A DNA stretch of 6,515 bases from Opitutaceae bacterium (GTDB taxonomy: Bacteria > Verrucomicrobiota > Verrucomicrobiia > Opitutales > Opitutaceae): assembly GCA_003168315.1 (NCBI GenBank), contig PMSP01000106.1, positions 1 to 6,515 on the forward strand, in the 5' to 3' direction. The translations under genes and the position numbers were made by a program. Shown here in pieces: positions 1 to 6,063 of the stretch; position 1 is the first letter of the stretch, and each line of letters begins with the position of its first letter. The notes beneath the pieces are model-generated. The model did not search any database, was not told the origin of the DNA, and saw nothing but the letters and a program-made list of their open reading frames with translations.

Positions 1-711
1 GATCGGCGTGCTCGGCGTCATGCCGTTCTCGTGGTTCTTCTGGAACTCAAGGAGGTCGAAGTAATAGCCGCGGTCCGGGACGCCGATCGCGCGCTCGAGC
101 GCGCGCTTCGAGACCGAGACGAGGGATAGGCCCGGCGGGAGCGCGAGGGCCTTCTGCGAGCCGGTGATCATGATGTCGATCCCGAGCTCGTCCTTCGGGA
201 TCGCCATCGCGCTGAACGAGCTCACGACGTCGACGATCGAGATCACCTCGGGGAACTTCCGGACGACCTTCATGATCGCGGGCAGGTCGCTCATGCACCC
301 GCTCGAGGTCTCGTTGTGGATGAGCGTGATCGCGTCGTAGCCGCCCTTGGCGAGCTCGGCGCGGACCGCCTCGGGCTCGACCGGCTGGCCCCACTCGAAC
401 CTGAGCGCCGTCGCCTTCTTCCCGCACCGGATCGAGACGTCGTTCCACTTGTCGGAGAAGGCCCCGTTCATGCAGTTGAGGACCTTCGTCTTCACGACGT
501 TGCGGATCGACCCCTCCATGACGCCCCAGGCGCTGCTGGTCGAGATGTAGACGGGGTCCTTGGTGCCAAACAGGGCCTGCAGGTCGGGCTGGAGGGCCTG
601 GTAGAGGGCCACGAAGTCCGCGCTGCGGTGGCCGATCATGGGCTGGGCCATCGCCCGGAGCGTCTTTTCGGAGACGGCGATGGGACCGGGAATGAAGAGT
701 TTATAGGCCAT
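1..711 (-). CDS. Class V PLP-dependent aminotransferase, SerC/alanine-glyoxylate type (partial, C-terminus beyond window)
   Basis: This is a fold-type I PLP enzyme of aminotransferase class V, the family of alanine/serine-glyoxylate aminotransferases, phosphoserine aminotransferase SerC and the archaeal aspartate aminotransferases. It is cytosolic and moves an amino group between a small amino acid and a 2-oxo acid. The first 237 residues are visible and the frame runs off the left edge without a stop; family members are about 350-400 residues. Seen: PGP at 8-10 and GHRS at 27-30 near the N-terminus; the substrate-loop motif HNETSSG at 132-138; Asp161 in 'SIVDVVSS', the residue that pairs with the pyridine nitrogen; and Lys187 in 'GSQKAL', the expected Schiff-base lysine. 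'TPSTPI' lies at the cut end. The ATG at 711-709 is the natural start because MAYKLFIPGP is a typical family N-terminus; no clear Shine-Dalgarno precedes it. It is divergent from lpxK. Sequence alone does not settle the substrate: serine, alanine or phosphoserine are all possible. Confidence 0.9.
   Translation of the reverse strand, partial: MAYKLFIPGPIAVSEKTLRAMAQPMIGHRSADFVALYQALQPDLQALFGTKDPVYISTSSAWGVMEGSIRNVVKTKVLNCMNGAFSDKWNDVSIRCGKKATALRFEWGQPVEPEAVRAELAKGGYDAITLIHNETSSGCMSDLPAIMKVVRKFPEVISIVDVVSSFSAMAIPKDELGIDIMITGSQKALALPPGLSLVSVSKRALERAIGVPDRGYYFDLLEFQKNHENGMTPSTPI
88..105. repeat. 18-bp perfect palindrome inside the aminotransferase gene
   Basis: CGCGCGCTCGAGCGCGCG at 88-105 is a perfect 18-bp palindrome with no loop. 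It lies in the coding sequence for 'KRALERAI' and uses the preferred GC-rich Arg/Ala codons, so codon bias is the simplest explanation. Confidence 0.6.
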
Positions 712-800
712 GGCGGGTGCGCTGAAACGTTAAAAACAGTTTACGCGGCCCGCGGCGTCAACCTTCATTCCCCTTGGGCGGCCCAACCGTCCGCCGCCCA
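712..800. promoter_or_regulatory. Divergent intergenic region, probable promoter zone
   Basis: This 89-bp spacer separates the divergent aminotransferase and lpxK starts, so it should hold promoters for both. Positions 722-743 form the only clearly AT-rich patch in the window (runs 'gaaacgttaaaaac' and 'gttta'). On the minus strand a TTGACG hexamer at 761-756 resembles a -35 box, but the position about 17 bases downstream reads TGTTTT, a poor -10 match. I could not find a convincing -35/-10 pair on the plus strand. The promoter assignment is therefore inferred from layout and base composition, not from a clear motif. Confidence 0.4.
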
Positions 801-801
801 A
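774..801 (+). repeat. 9-bp inverted repeat reaching the lpxK start codon
   Basis: TTGGGCGGC at 774-782 and GCCGCCCAA at 793-801 are perfect reverse complements around a 10-base loop (CCAACCGTCC). Seven of the nine pairs are G-C, so the RNA hairpin should be stable. Its 3' arm ends on the A of the lpxK ATG (801) and covers the place where a Shine-Dalgarno would sit. No SD-like sequence is visible. A regulatory role in lpxK translation is inference; chance in GC-rich DNA is possible. Confidence 0.5.
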
Positions 802-2039
802 TGCCGCTGTCCTGGCTCAAAAGAAAACTCCAATCGGTCGAACTGTACACGGTCGATGTCGTCCTGGGCCGCCGGGCGGACACCGGCGCGGTCATCTTCG
901 GGACCTTCCTGACGGGGGCGTCCTGGCTCTTCAGCATCGGCGTGCAGCTGCGCCTTTGGCTCTACCGCAAGAGGATCCTGCGCGACCATCCGCTCGGCTG
1001 CCTGGTCGTCGTGGTCGGCAACCTGACCGTGGGCGGCACGGGGAAGACCCCCGTGGTCGAGAAGTTCGCGCGCGCCCTCAGGGACCGGGGCCGGAAGGTG
1101 GCGATCCTCAGCCGGGGCTACAAGAGCAAGGCCCCCCCCTTCTGGAAGAAGGCCTGGTACGGGATCACCCACACGGACGAGCCGCCGCCCAGGGTCGTCA
1201 GCGACGGCCAGGAGGTCTTCCTCGACAGCGAGCAGGCCGGCGACGAGCCCTTCATGCTTGCCCGGAACCTTCCCGGGGTCGTCGTCCTGGTGGACAAGAA
1301 CCGGGTCAAGGCCGGCGCCTACGCCATCAAGAAGTACGGCTGCGACACGCTGGTCCTGGACGACGGCTTCCAGTACCTCCCGCTCAAGGGGAGGCTGAAC
1401 CTCCTGCTTGTGGACAAGACGAACCCGTTTGGCAACGGGCACCTCCTGCCGAGGGGGATCCTGCGGGAGCCGGTGAAGCACCTGAAGAGGGCCAACTACA
1501 TCTTCCTCACCAAGTCGAACGGCAGGCGGGACGCCGAGCTGGAGGCGCTGATCGCCAGGTACAAGCCGGACGCCGACATCATCGAGTGCGCCCACAAGCC
1601 CCAGTACCTCCAGCGGATGGACGCGAAGGCCGGCGCCGCCGCGGGCCGGGAGAACCTGGAATGGCTCCGGGGCCGGCGGATCTTCGCCTTCAGCGGGATC
1701 GCGACCCCGGAGAGCTTCGAGAAGTTCCTGAGGGACCTGGGGGCGCTCCTCGTCGGCCGCGAGCGGTTCCTGGACCACTACCGCTACACCCCCGAGGACC
1801 TGCAGGACCTCTACGACGCCCCCGAGCGCGAGCGGGCGGAGTGCCTTGTCACGACGGAGAAGGACTCGGTCCGGATATCGGACCCCGGCGGCTGCCCCCT
1901 GCCGATCTACTACCTTCGGCTCGAGATCGAGATCATCCGGGGGGCCGCCGACTTCGACGAGGCCGTGGGCCGCATCTGCTTTCCTCAGAACGCACTTGCG
2001 GGAAGCTCCGGCCCGGGCGTTATTGGGGGTTCGCCATGA
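801..2039 (+). CDS. lpxK: Tetraacyldisaccharide 4'-kinase (lipid A 4'-kinase)
   Basis: LpxK transfers the gamma-phosphate of ATP to the 4' position of the tetraacylated disaccharide precursor, making lipid IVA at the inner face of the cytoplasmic membrane. The 412 residues contain a hydrophobic N-terminal segment (about 28-55), the membrane-anchor region of the family; a P-loop 'VGGTGKTP' at 77-84 (Lys82); SRGY at 104-107; GDEP at 147-150 (Asp148, matching the proposed catalytic Asp); LDDGFQ at 186-191, the Mg-binding acidic pair; 'LLPRGILREP' at 215-224; 'FSGIATPESF' at 297-306; 'DHYRY' with His326; and 'TTEKDSVRI' at 351-359. It is longer than the E. coli enzyme (328 residues): there is extra sequence between SRGY and GDEP and a Gly/Ser/Pro-rich tail at 401-412. 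I chose the ATG at 801; an in-frame TTG at 774 would add nine residues, and neither has a good SD. Its TGA overlaps the next ATG by four bases (ATGA), implying translational coupling. Confidence 0.95.
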   Translation: MPLSWLKRKLQSVELYTVDVVLGRRADTGAVIFGTFLTGASWLFSIGVQLRLWLYRKRILRDHPLGCLVVVVGNLTVGGTGKTPVVEKFARALRDRGRKVAILSRGYKSKAPPFWKKAWYGITHTDEPPPRVVSDGQEVFLDSEQAGDEPFMLARNLPGVVVLVDKNRVKAGAYAIKKYGCDTLVLDDGFQYLPLKGRLNLLLVDKTNPFGNGHLLPRGILREPVKHLKRANYIFLTKSNGRRDAELEALIARYKPDADIIECAHKPQYLQRMDAKAGAAAGRENLEWLRGRRIFAFSGIATPESFEKFLRDLGALLVGRERFLDHYRYTPEDLQDLYDAPERERAECLVTTEKDSVRISDPGGCPLPIYYLRLEIEIIRGAADFDEAVGRICFPQNALAGSSGPGVIGGSP

Positions 2040-3154
2040 TCATCGACCCCCGTCTCACGCAGCTTGCCGAGGGACTTACCGGATTTTCGACCGCCCTGAG
2101 GAAGGGGGAGCGCGTCCTGATAGACGCGTTCGACGTGCCGGACCCCATGGTGATCGCGCTGATCCGCGCCGCGCGCAAGCGGGGGGCGCTGCCCTTTGCG
2201 CAGATCCACCGCGCGCGGATTTCGCGCGAGATCGCGCTCGGGGCCGAGGAGGCGCAGATAGCGTCCCTCTCGGAGATCGAGCTCGCCCGGATGCGCCAGA
2301 TGGACGCCTACATCGCCCTCAGGGGCTCGGACAACATCTTCGAGGCGGCGGATGTCCCCTCGGCGCGCGTCCAGCTCGTCAGCCGCCTCATGAAGCCGGT
2401 CATCGACCACCGGGTGAACCGGACGAAGTGGGTGGTGCTTCGCTGGCCGACGTCGGCCATGGCCCAGCAGGCCGGCATGAGCACGGAGGCCTTCGAGGAC
2501 TTCTACTTCAGGGTGTGCACGCTCGACTACGGGCGCATGAGGCCGGGCATGAAGGTGCTGGCCGAGCTGATGTCGAGGACCGACCAGGTGCACGTGACGT
2601 CCCCAGGGACCGACCTCAGGTTCTCGATCAAGGGGATCGGGGCGAAGGAATGCGGCGGCCGCTACAACATCCCGGACGGCGAGGTGTTCTCCTGCCCGGT
2701 CAAGGACTCGGTGGAGGGCGTCGTCCAGTACAACGCGCCGACCGTCTACCTGGGGTCCTCGTTCGACCACATCCGGCTCGTCTTCAAGAAAGGGCGGATC
2801 GTCGAGGCGACGTCCAACAACACCGCCAAGCTGAACCAGATCCTCGATAGCGACCCCGGGGCGCGCTACATCGGCGAGTTCGCGATCGGCTTCAACCCCC
2901 ACATCCTCGAGCCCATGCGGGACATCCTTTTCGACGAGAAGATCGCCGGCTCATTCCATTTCACGCCGGGGCAGGCCTATGACGACTGCGGCAATGGCAA
3001 CAAGTCCCAGGTGCACTGGGACATGGTCTGCATCCAGCGCCCCGAGTACGGCGGCGGGGAGATCAGCTTCGACGGGAAGCTGATCCGCAAGGACGGCCTG
3101 TTCGTGCCGAAGCCCCTGCACAAGCTGAACCCGGAATACCTGCTGGCCGGTTGA
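2036..3154 (+). CDS. M29-family metallo-aminopeptidase (AmpS/PepS/thermophilic aminopeptidase type)
   Basis: This is a cytosolic two-metal (Zn/Co type) exopeptidase that removes N-terminal residues from peptides, presumably in peptide turnover. The 372 residues carry the M29 catalytic signatures in the C-terminal half: Glu216 in 'NIPDGEVF', Glu281 in 'YIGEFAIG', His308 in 'GSFHFTPGQAY' with Tyr315, and His327/Asp329 in 'QVHWDMV'. These correspond by motif and order to the ligands and catalytic Glu/Tyr known from AmpS, AmpT and PepS. The N-terminal half (about 1-180) is the variable substrate/dimerisation domain. Characterised members are about 410 residues, so this is a compact version, shorter at the N-terminus and between the last two metal-site motifs. 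There is no signal peptide or membrane segment. The start is the ATG overlapping the lpxK stop (ATGA), with a GGGGG stretch 7-12 bases upstream as a plausible SD inside lpxK. Specificity cannot be read from sequence. Confidence 0.9.
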   Translation: MIIDPRLTQLAEGLTGFSTALRKGERVLIDAFDVPDPMVIALIRAARKRGALPFAQIHRARISREIALGAEEAQIASLSEIELARMRQMDAYIALRGSDNIFEAADVPSARVQLVSRLMKPVIDHRVNRTKWVVLRWPTSAMAQQAGMSTEAFEDFYFRVCTLDYGRMRPGMKVLAELMSRTDQVHVTSPGTDLRFSIKGIGAKECGGRYNIPDGEVFSCPVKDSVEGVVQYNAPTVYLGSSFDHIRLVFKKGRIVEATSNNTAKLNQILDSDPGARYIGEFAIGFNPHILEPMRDILFDEKIAGSFHFTPGQAYDDCGNGNKSQVHWDMVCIQRPEYGGGEISFDGKLIRKDGLFVPKPLHKLNPEYLLAG

Positions 3155-3186
3155 GCTTGATCATATCGACGGATGCGGATTCGTTG

Positions 3187-4194
3187 ATGCAAATGAACCA
3201 AGAAGTGGCCGTTTCCCTCGATACCTTCATCCAGGCGCTTCCCAAGACGGAGACCCACCTCCACATCGAGGGTGCGCTGCCCTACGATGAGCTCCTGAGG
3301 ACCCTGGACCCCGTCGCGTACGGCCCGGACCCGGAATTCCGCCGGAGGTCCTACCGCTACCCGAATTTTCCCGAGTTTGAGCAGACACTCCTGCGGCACG
3401 CGCTCCCGTGGTACACGAGCGCGGAGCGCTACCATGAGGCGGCGCGGGTCATTTTTGCAGCCCATGTCCGCCAGAACGTCCGTTATGTGGAGACGAGCTT
3501 CCACCTCCACGTGACGGAGTTCATAGACGTTCCGGGAACCGAGATCATCGATGCCATCCTCTCCGCGGCGCCGCCCGGCCTCGAGGTCCGCGTCTTCGCA
3601 GGCATGCTGAGGAGTGCCTACGACGGGCCGCTTCGCTCGACGATAGACAGCCTTGAGGACTGGGACTCGCTTGCAGGCGTGGACCTCCACGGGCTGGAGC
3701 AGGTGCCGACTGAGCCGTGGACCTTCAAGGTGTGGGAGAGGATCAGGGCGGCCGGGAAGGTGACGAAGTGCCACGCGGGGGAGTTCGACGGCCCCTCGCG
3801 GGTGCGCGAGGCCATCCAGCAGCTCGGGGTCCGCCGGATCCAGCACGGCGTGCGGGCGATCGAGGACCCCGCGGTCGTGAGGCTCGCCGCCGAGGAGGGC
3901 GCCACCTTCGACACCTGTCCCCTCAGCAACATAGGCCTCCAGGTGTACCCTGACATCGCCTCGCATCCCCTGCGCGCCCTGATGGCGGCCGGGGTCAACT
4001 GCACGGTCAGCACCGACGATCCCCTCAGCTTTGCGAACTCGCTCACCGAGGAGTACACCGCGCTCGCCACCCAGGGCGGCTTCTCTCGCGGGGAGCTCGC
4101 CCAGGTCGCCCGGAACGGCTGGGCGGTCGCCGACATCCCCGCGGCCGACAGGCTCGCGTGGCTCTCCGAAATCGACAGGCTCGCCGGCGCGTGA
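3187..4194 (+). CDS. Adenosine/adenine deaminase family metal-dependent hydrolase
   Basis: This is a TIM-barrel zinc deaminase of the adenosine deaminase family, which hydrolyses the 6-amino group of an adenine ring to give ammonia and the 6-oxo product (purine salvage, cytosol). In the 335-residue form all core residues are present: His24 and His26 in 'TETHLHIEGAL', His196 and Glu199 in 'CHAGEF', His220 in 'RIQHG', 'CPLSN' at 244-248, and Asp277/Asp278 in 'STDDP'. The spacings 196-199-220-277 equal those of human ADA (214-217-238-295). Glu28 stands where adenosine deaminases have an Asp that contacts the ribose 5'-OH; HxHxEG is typical of adenine deaminases, so the substrate may be adenine or another adenine derivative such as aminodeoxyfutalosine. 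'GVDLHGLE' at 164-171 resembles the ADA 'GIDLAGDE' instead, so the signature is mixed. The start is uncertain: ATG 3187 (chosen, weak GGAT upstream), ATG 3193, or TTG 3151, which would overlap the aminopeptidase stop as TTGA. Its stop overlaps the next start. Confidence 0.88.
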   Translation: MQMNQEVAVSLDTFIQALPKTETHLHIEGALPYDELLRTLDPVAYGPDPEFRRRSYRYPNFPEFEQTLLRHALPWYTSAERYHEAARVIFAAHVRQNVRYVETSFHLHVTEFIDVPGTEIIDAILSAAPPGLEVRVFAGMLRSAYDGPLRSTIDSLEDWDSLAGVDLHGLEQVPTEPWTFKVWERIRAAGKVTKCHAGEFDGPSRVREAIQQLGVRRIQHGVRAIEDPAVVRLAAEEGATFDTCPLSNIGLQVYPDIASHPLRALMAAGVNCTVSTDDPLSFANSLTEEYTALATQGGFSRGELAQVARNGWAVADIPAADRLAWLSEIDRLAGA

Positions 4195-5129
4195 GCACGG
4201 TTGAGACCCACATCGTGCCCGAGGGAGTGCGGCACGCCCGCGCCGACAAGGCCCTCGCGACGGCGTTCCCGGAGCACAGCCGGGTCGCGTTCCAGCGCTC
4301 GATCGACGCGGGCCTGGTCCTTTTGCGCGGCAAGCCGGTCGACCGCTCGGCCACGGTGCACGCCGGCGACGTCCTCCAGTTCTCGTTCGCCGATGTCGTC
4401 ACGACGGAGCTCAGGGCGGTCGACATCCCGCTGGATATCCTCTTTGAGGACAAGTGGCTCCTCGCGGTCAACAAGCCGGCGGGGATGGTCGTCCACCCGG
4501 GCGCCGGGACGCGCGAGGACACCCTCGTCCACGCGCTCCTCTCGCACTGCGCGGGGACCTTAAGCGGGATCGGGGGCGTCGAGCGCCCGGGGATTGTCCA
4601 CCGGCTCGACCGCGAGACCTCCGGCGTCATCGTCGTCGCAAAGACGGACGTGGCGCACCGCGGGCTGGCGAAGCAGTTCGCGGACCGGACGGTCATCAAG
4701 GAGTACACGGCGCTCGTCGTCGGCGTGCCGAGGCTCCTCAGCGGGACGGTCCAGAAGCCGATCGGCAGGAACGTGCGCCACCGCCACAAGATGGCCGTCG
4801 TCGAGGAGGGCCACGGGGGCAGGGCCTCCTGGACCGACTGGGCGGTCGTCGAGCGTTACGGGGACCTGGCGGCCCTGGTCACCTGCACGCTCCACACCGG
4901 CCGCACGCACCAGATACGGGTCCACATGGCGTCGCTCGGCCACCCCCTCCTCGGCGACTCGGCCTACGGCTGGAAGGAGAGCTCGCGGATGGCGCGGCAG
5001 CCGGAAAGGGTGATGCTTCACTCCGGCCGGCTCTCCCTCAGGCACCCGAAGACGGGGAAGATGCTTGATTTCAGGGCGCCCCTGCCGGCGGATTTCAGGG
5101 CGCAGATCAAGGCGCTCAAGAAGGGCTGA
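4191..5129 (+). CDS. rluD: RluA-family 23S rRNA pseudouridine synthase, RluD-like
   Basis: This enzyme isomerises uridine to pseudouridine in RNA; E. coli RluD modifies U1911, U1915 and U1917 in helix 69 of 23S rRNA. The 312 residues show an N-terminal S4 RNA-binding domain (about 5-65, 'RADKALATAF' to 'VHAGDVLQF'). The catalytic domain follows: 'NKPAGMVVHP' at 94-103, the signature 'HRLDRETSG' at 137-145 with catalytic Asp140, 'KEYTALV' with Tyr172, 'PIGRNVRHRHKMAV' at 190-203, and 'GRTHQIRVHM' at 237-246 followed by 'HPLLGDSAYG'. Length and the PIGR...HKMAV segment fit RluD best (E. coli RluD 326 residues), but RluC-like target specificity cannot be excluded. I chose GTG 4191 because it overlaps the deaminase TGA in a 4-base GTGA and places the S4 domain at the usual distance; an AGG about 13 bases upstream is a weak SD. 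It is the last gene of the plus-strand block. Confidence 0.93.
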   Translation: MSTVETHIVPEGVRHARADKALATAFPEHSRVAFQRSIDAGLVLLRGKPVDRSATVHAGDVLQFSFADVVTTELRAVDIPLDILFEDKWLLAVNKPAGMVVHPGAGTREDTLVHALLSHCAGTLSGIGGVERPGIVHRLDRETSGVIVVAKTDVAHRGLAKQFADRTVIKEYTALVVGVPRLLSGTVQKPIGRNVRHRHKMAVVEEGHGGRASWTDWAVVERYGDLAALVTCTLHTGRTHQIRVHMASLGHPLLGDSAYGWKESSRMARQPERVMLHSGRLSLRHPKTGKMLDFRAPLPADFRAQIKALKKG

Positions 5130-5143
5130 GCAGGTTCCCGCGC
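5130..5143. other. 14-bp convergent intergenic gap
   Basis: The rluD and phosphatase genes converge with 14 bp between their stop codons. I see no GC-rich hairpin followed by a T-run on either strand. The best pairing, GGCGC at 5111-5115 with GCGCC at 5140-5144, has a 24-base loop and is weak. Termination is either Rho-dependent or the transcripts overlap at their 3' ends. Confidence 0.6.
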
Positions 5144-6061
5144 CTAGTCCAGGATTTCCGCCGCGACCCCCCAGCGCAGGTTCCGGAACGAGTGGTGAAA
5201 GGCCTGGATCCCGGCCGATTCCGCAAGCGCCAGAAGCGTGGCGAGCGCGGTTGGGAAGACGTCGGCCCGCGCCGGCGGAAGGCCCTTCAGGTTCTTGCGG
5301 GCGGCAAGGTCCACTGAGCCGACCGCGGACAGCATGTCGCGAAGGGACGACTCCGGGACCAGCGGATCGGCCTCATGTACGGAAATGCCGCGAGTCGCCG
5401 CGGCCATCGCCCTTATTGTCGTCAGGGTGCCTCCCGTTCCCACGACGGCCCATCCTGCCGGGACCACGGGGAACCCGGAGGCGTCGAGGGAGTCCTTCAC
5501 CTGCTTTGAGATCGCCGCGCGTTCCGCCGGGCCCAGCGGGGCGCCGGGCGAGGGGACGAACATCTCCGTCAGGCGAACGCACCCGAGCGGGAGGCTGACC
5601 GCGCTGGCGAGCTTTCGGTCCTCGAATGACAGGCACTCGAGGCTGCCGCCGCCAAGGTCGTAGGAATGGAAGTTGCGCAGTCCGGCCAGGGCCGGGTCGG
5701 TCGTCAGGCCCCGGCCGATCAGCGTCGCCTCCTCGGATCCGGTGAGGATCCGCAGATCGAGCCCGGTCGCCGAGGCCAGCTCGCGGCCAAAAACGGATCC
5801 GTTCGAGGCGTCCCGCACCGCGCTCGTGGCGACGACCGTGACCCTCCCGGCGCCCCCGGCCTCGGCTGCAAGGGCCGCGATGGCTGCGACACCGGCCCTG
5901 ATTCCCTCCTGCGTCAGGCTGGGCCTGCCGGATCCGATCCCCTTGCTGATCCGCACCTCGAGCGTCCTCGAGAGGACCTCAACCAGCGCCCCGTCGGCGC
6001 CGCGTTCGGCAACGAGTATCTTTATGGAATTGCTGCCGACGTCGATGACCGCGGCTCGCAT
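5144..6061 (-). CDS. Ppx/GppA-family phosphatase, short single-module form
   Basis: This is an ASKHA-fold phosphohydrolase of the exopolyphosphatase/guanosine pentaphosphatase family, which releases terminal phosphate from polyphosphate or the 5'-gamma phosphate from pppGpp in the cytosol. The 305 residues show the phosphate-1 loop 'AVIDVGSNSIKILVAE' at 4-19; 'VVATSAVRDASNG' at 76-88; 'ILTGSEEA' at 105-112, containing the expected catalytic Glu (110 or 111); the phosphate-2 loop 'YDLGGGSLE' at 134-142; the adenosine-type motif 'VVGTGGTLTTIRAM' at 206-219; and 'LPPARADVFP' at 261-270, all in family order. Length matches the two-lobed Aquifex enzyme (about 312 residues), not E. coli Ppx/GppA (about 500), so the C-terminal HD-like domain is absent. 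The ATG at 6061 sits 2 bp after the rsmI stop; no SD is visible, so translational coupling to rsmI is likely. Whether it acts on polyphosphate, pppGpp or both cannot be told from sequence. Confidence 0.92.
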   Translation of the reverse strand: MRAAVIDVGSNSIKILVAERGADGALVEVLSRTLEVRISKGIGSGRPSLTQEGIRAGVAAIAALAAEAGGAGRVTVVATSAVRDASNGSVFGRELASATGLDLRILTGSEEATLIGRGLTTDPALAGLRNFHSYDLGGGSLECLSFEDRKLASAVSLPLGCVRLTEMFVPSPGAPLGPAERAAISKQVKDSLDASGFPVVPAGWAVVGTGGTLTTIRAMAAATRGISVHEADPLVPESSLRDMLSAVGSVDLAARKNLKGLPPARADVFPTALATLLALAESAGIQAFHHSFRNLRWGVAAEILD

Positions 6062-6063
6062 GT

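Noticed and set aside
316..912. Plus-strand open frame opposite the aminotransferase, running into lpxK
   Set aside because: The aminotransferase on the minus strand has clear PLP motifs; this frame has none and crosses the intergenic region into the lpxK coding sequence.
765..1778. Long antisense open frame opposite lpxK (and similar ones opposite M29, the deaminase and rluD)
   Set aside because: These lie exactly opposite well-supported genes, have biased compositions and show no recognisable domain. Such frames are expected in DNA with high third-position GC.
956..2035. A long open frame that runs through lpxK in another frame and joins the M29 aminopeptidase in frame
   Set aside because: The upstream 360 codons give an Arg/Gly/Pro-rich, low-complexity translation with no family motif, while the lpxK frame has every kinase motif. 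It is a GC-bias artefact; the real M29 start is the ATG at 2036.
4201..5068. Additional plus-strand frames inside rluD rich in Ser/Arg or Gly/Arg
   Set aside because: They are low-complexity out-of-frame translations of a gene with intact RluD motifs.
5111..5144. Possible terminator hairpin GGCGC/GCGCC between rluD and the phosphatase
   Set aside because: Five pairs with a 24-base loop and no T-run are too weak to call.
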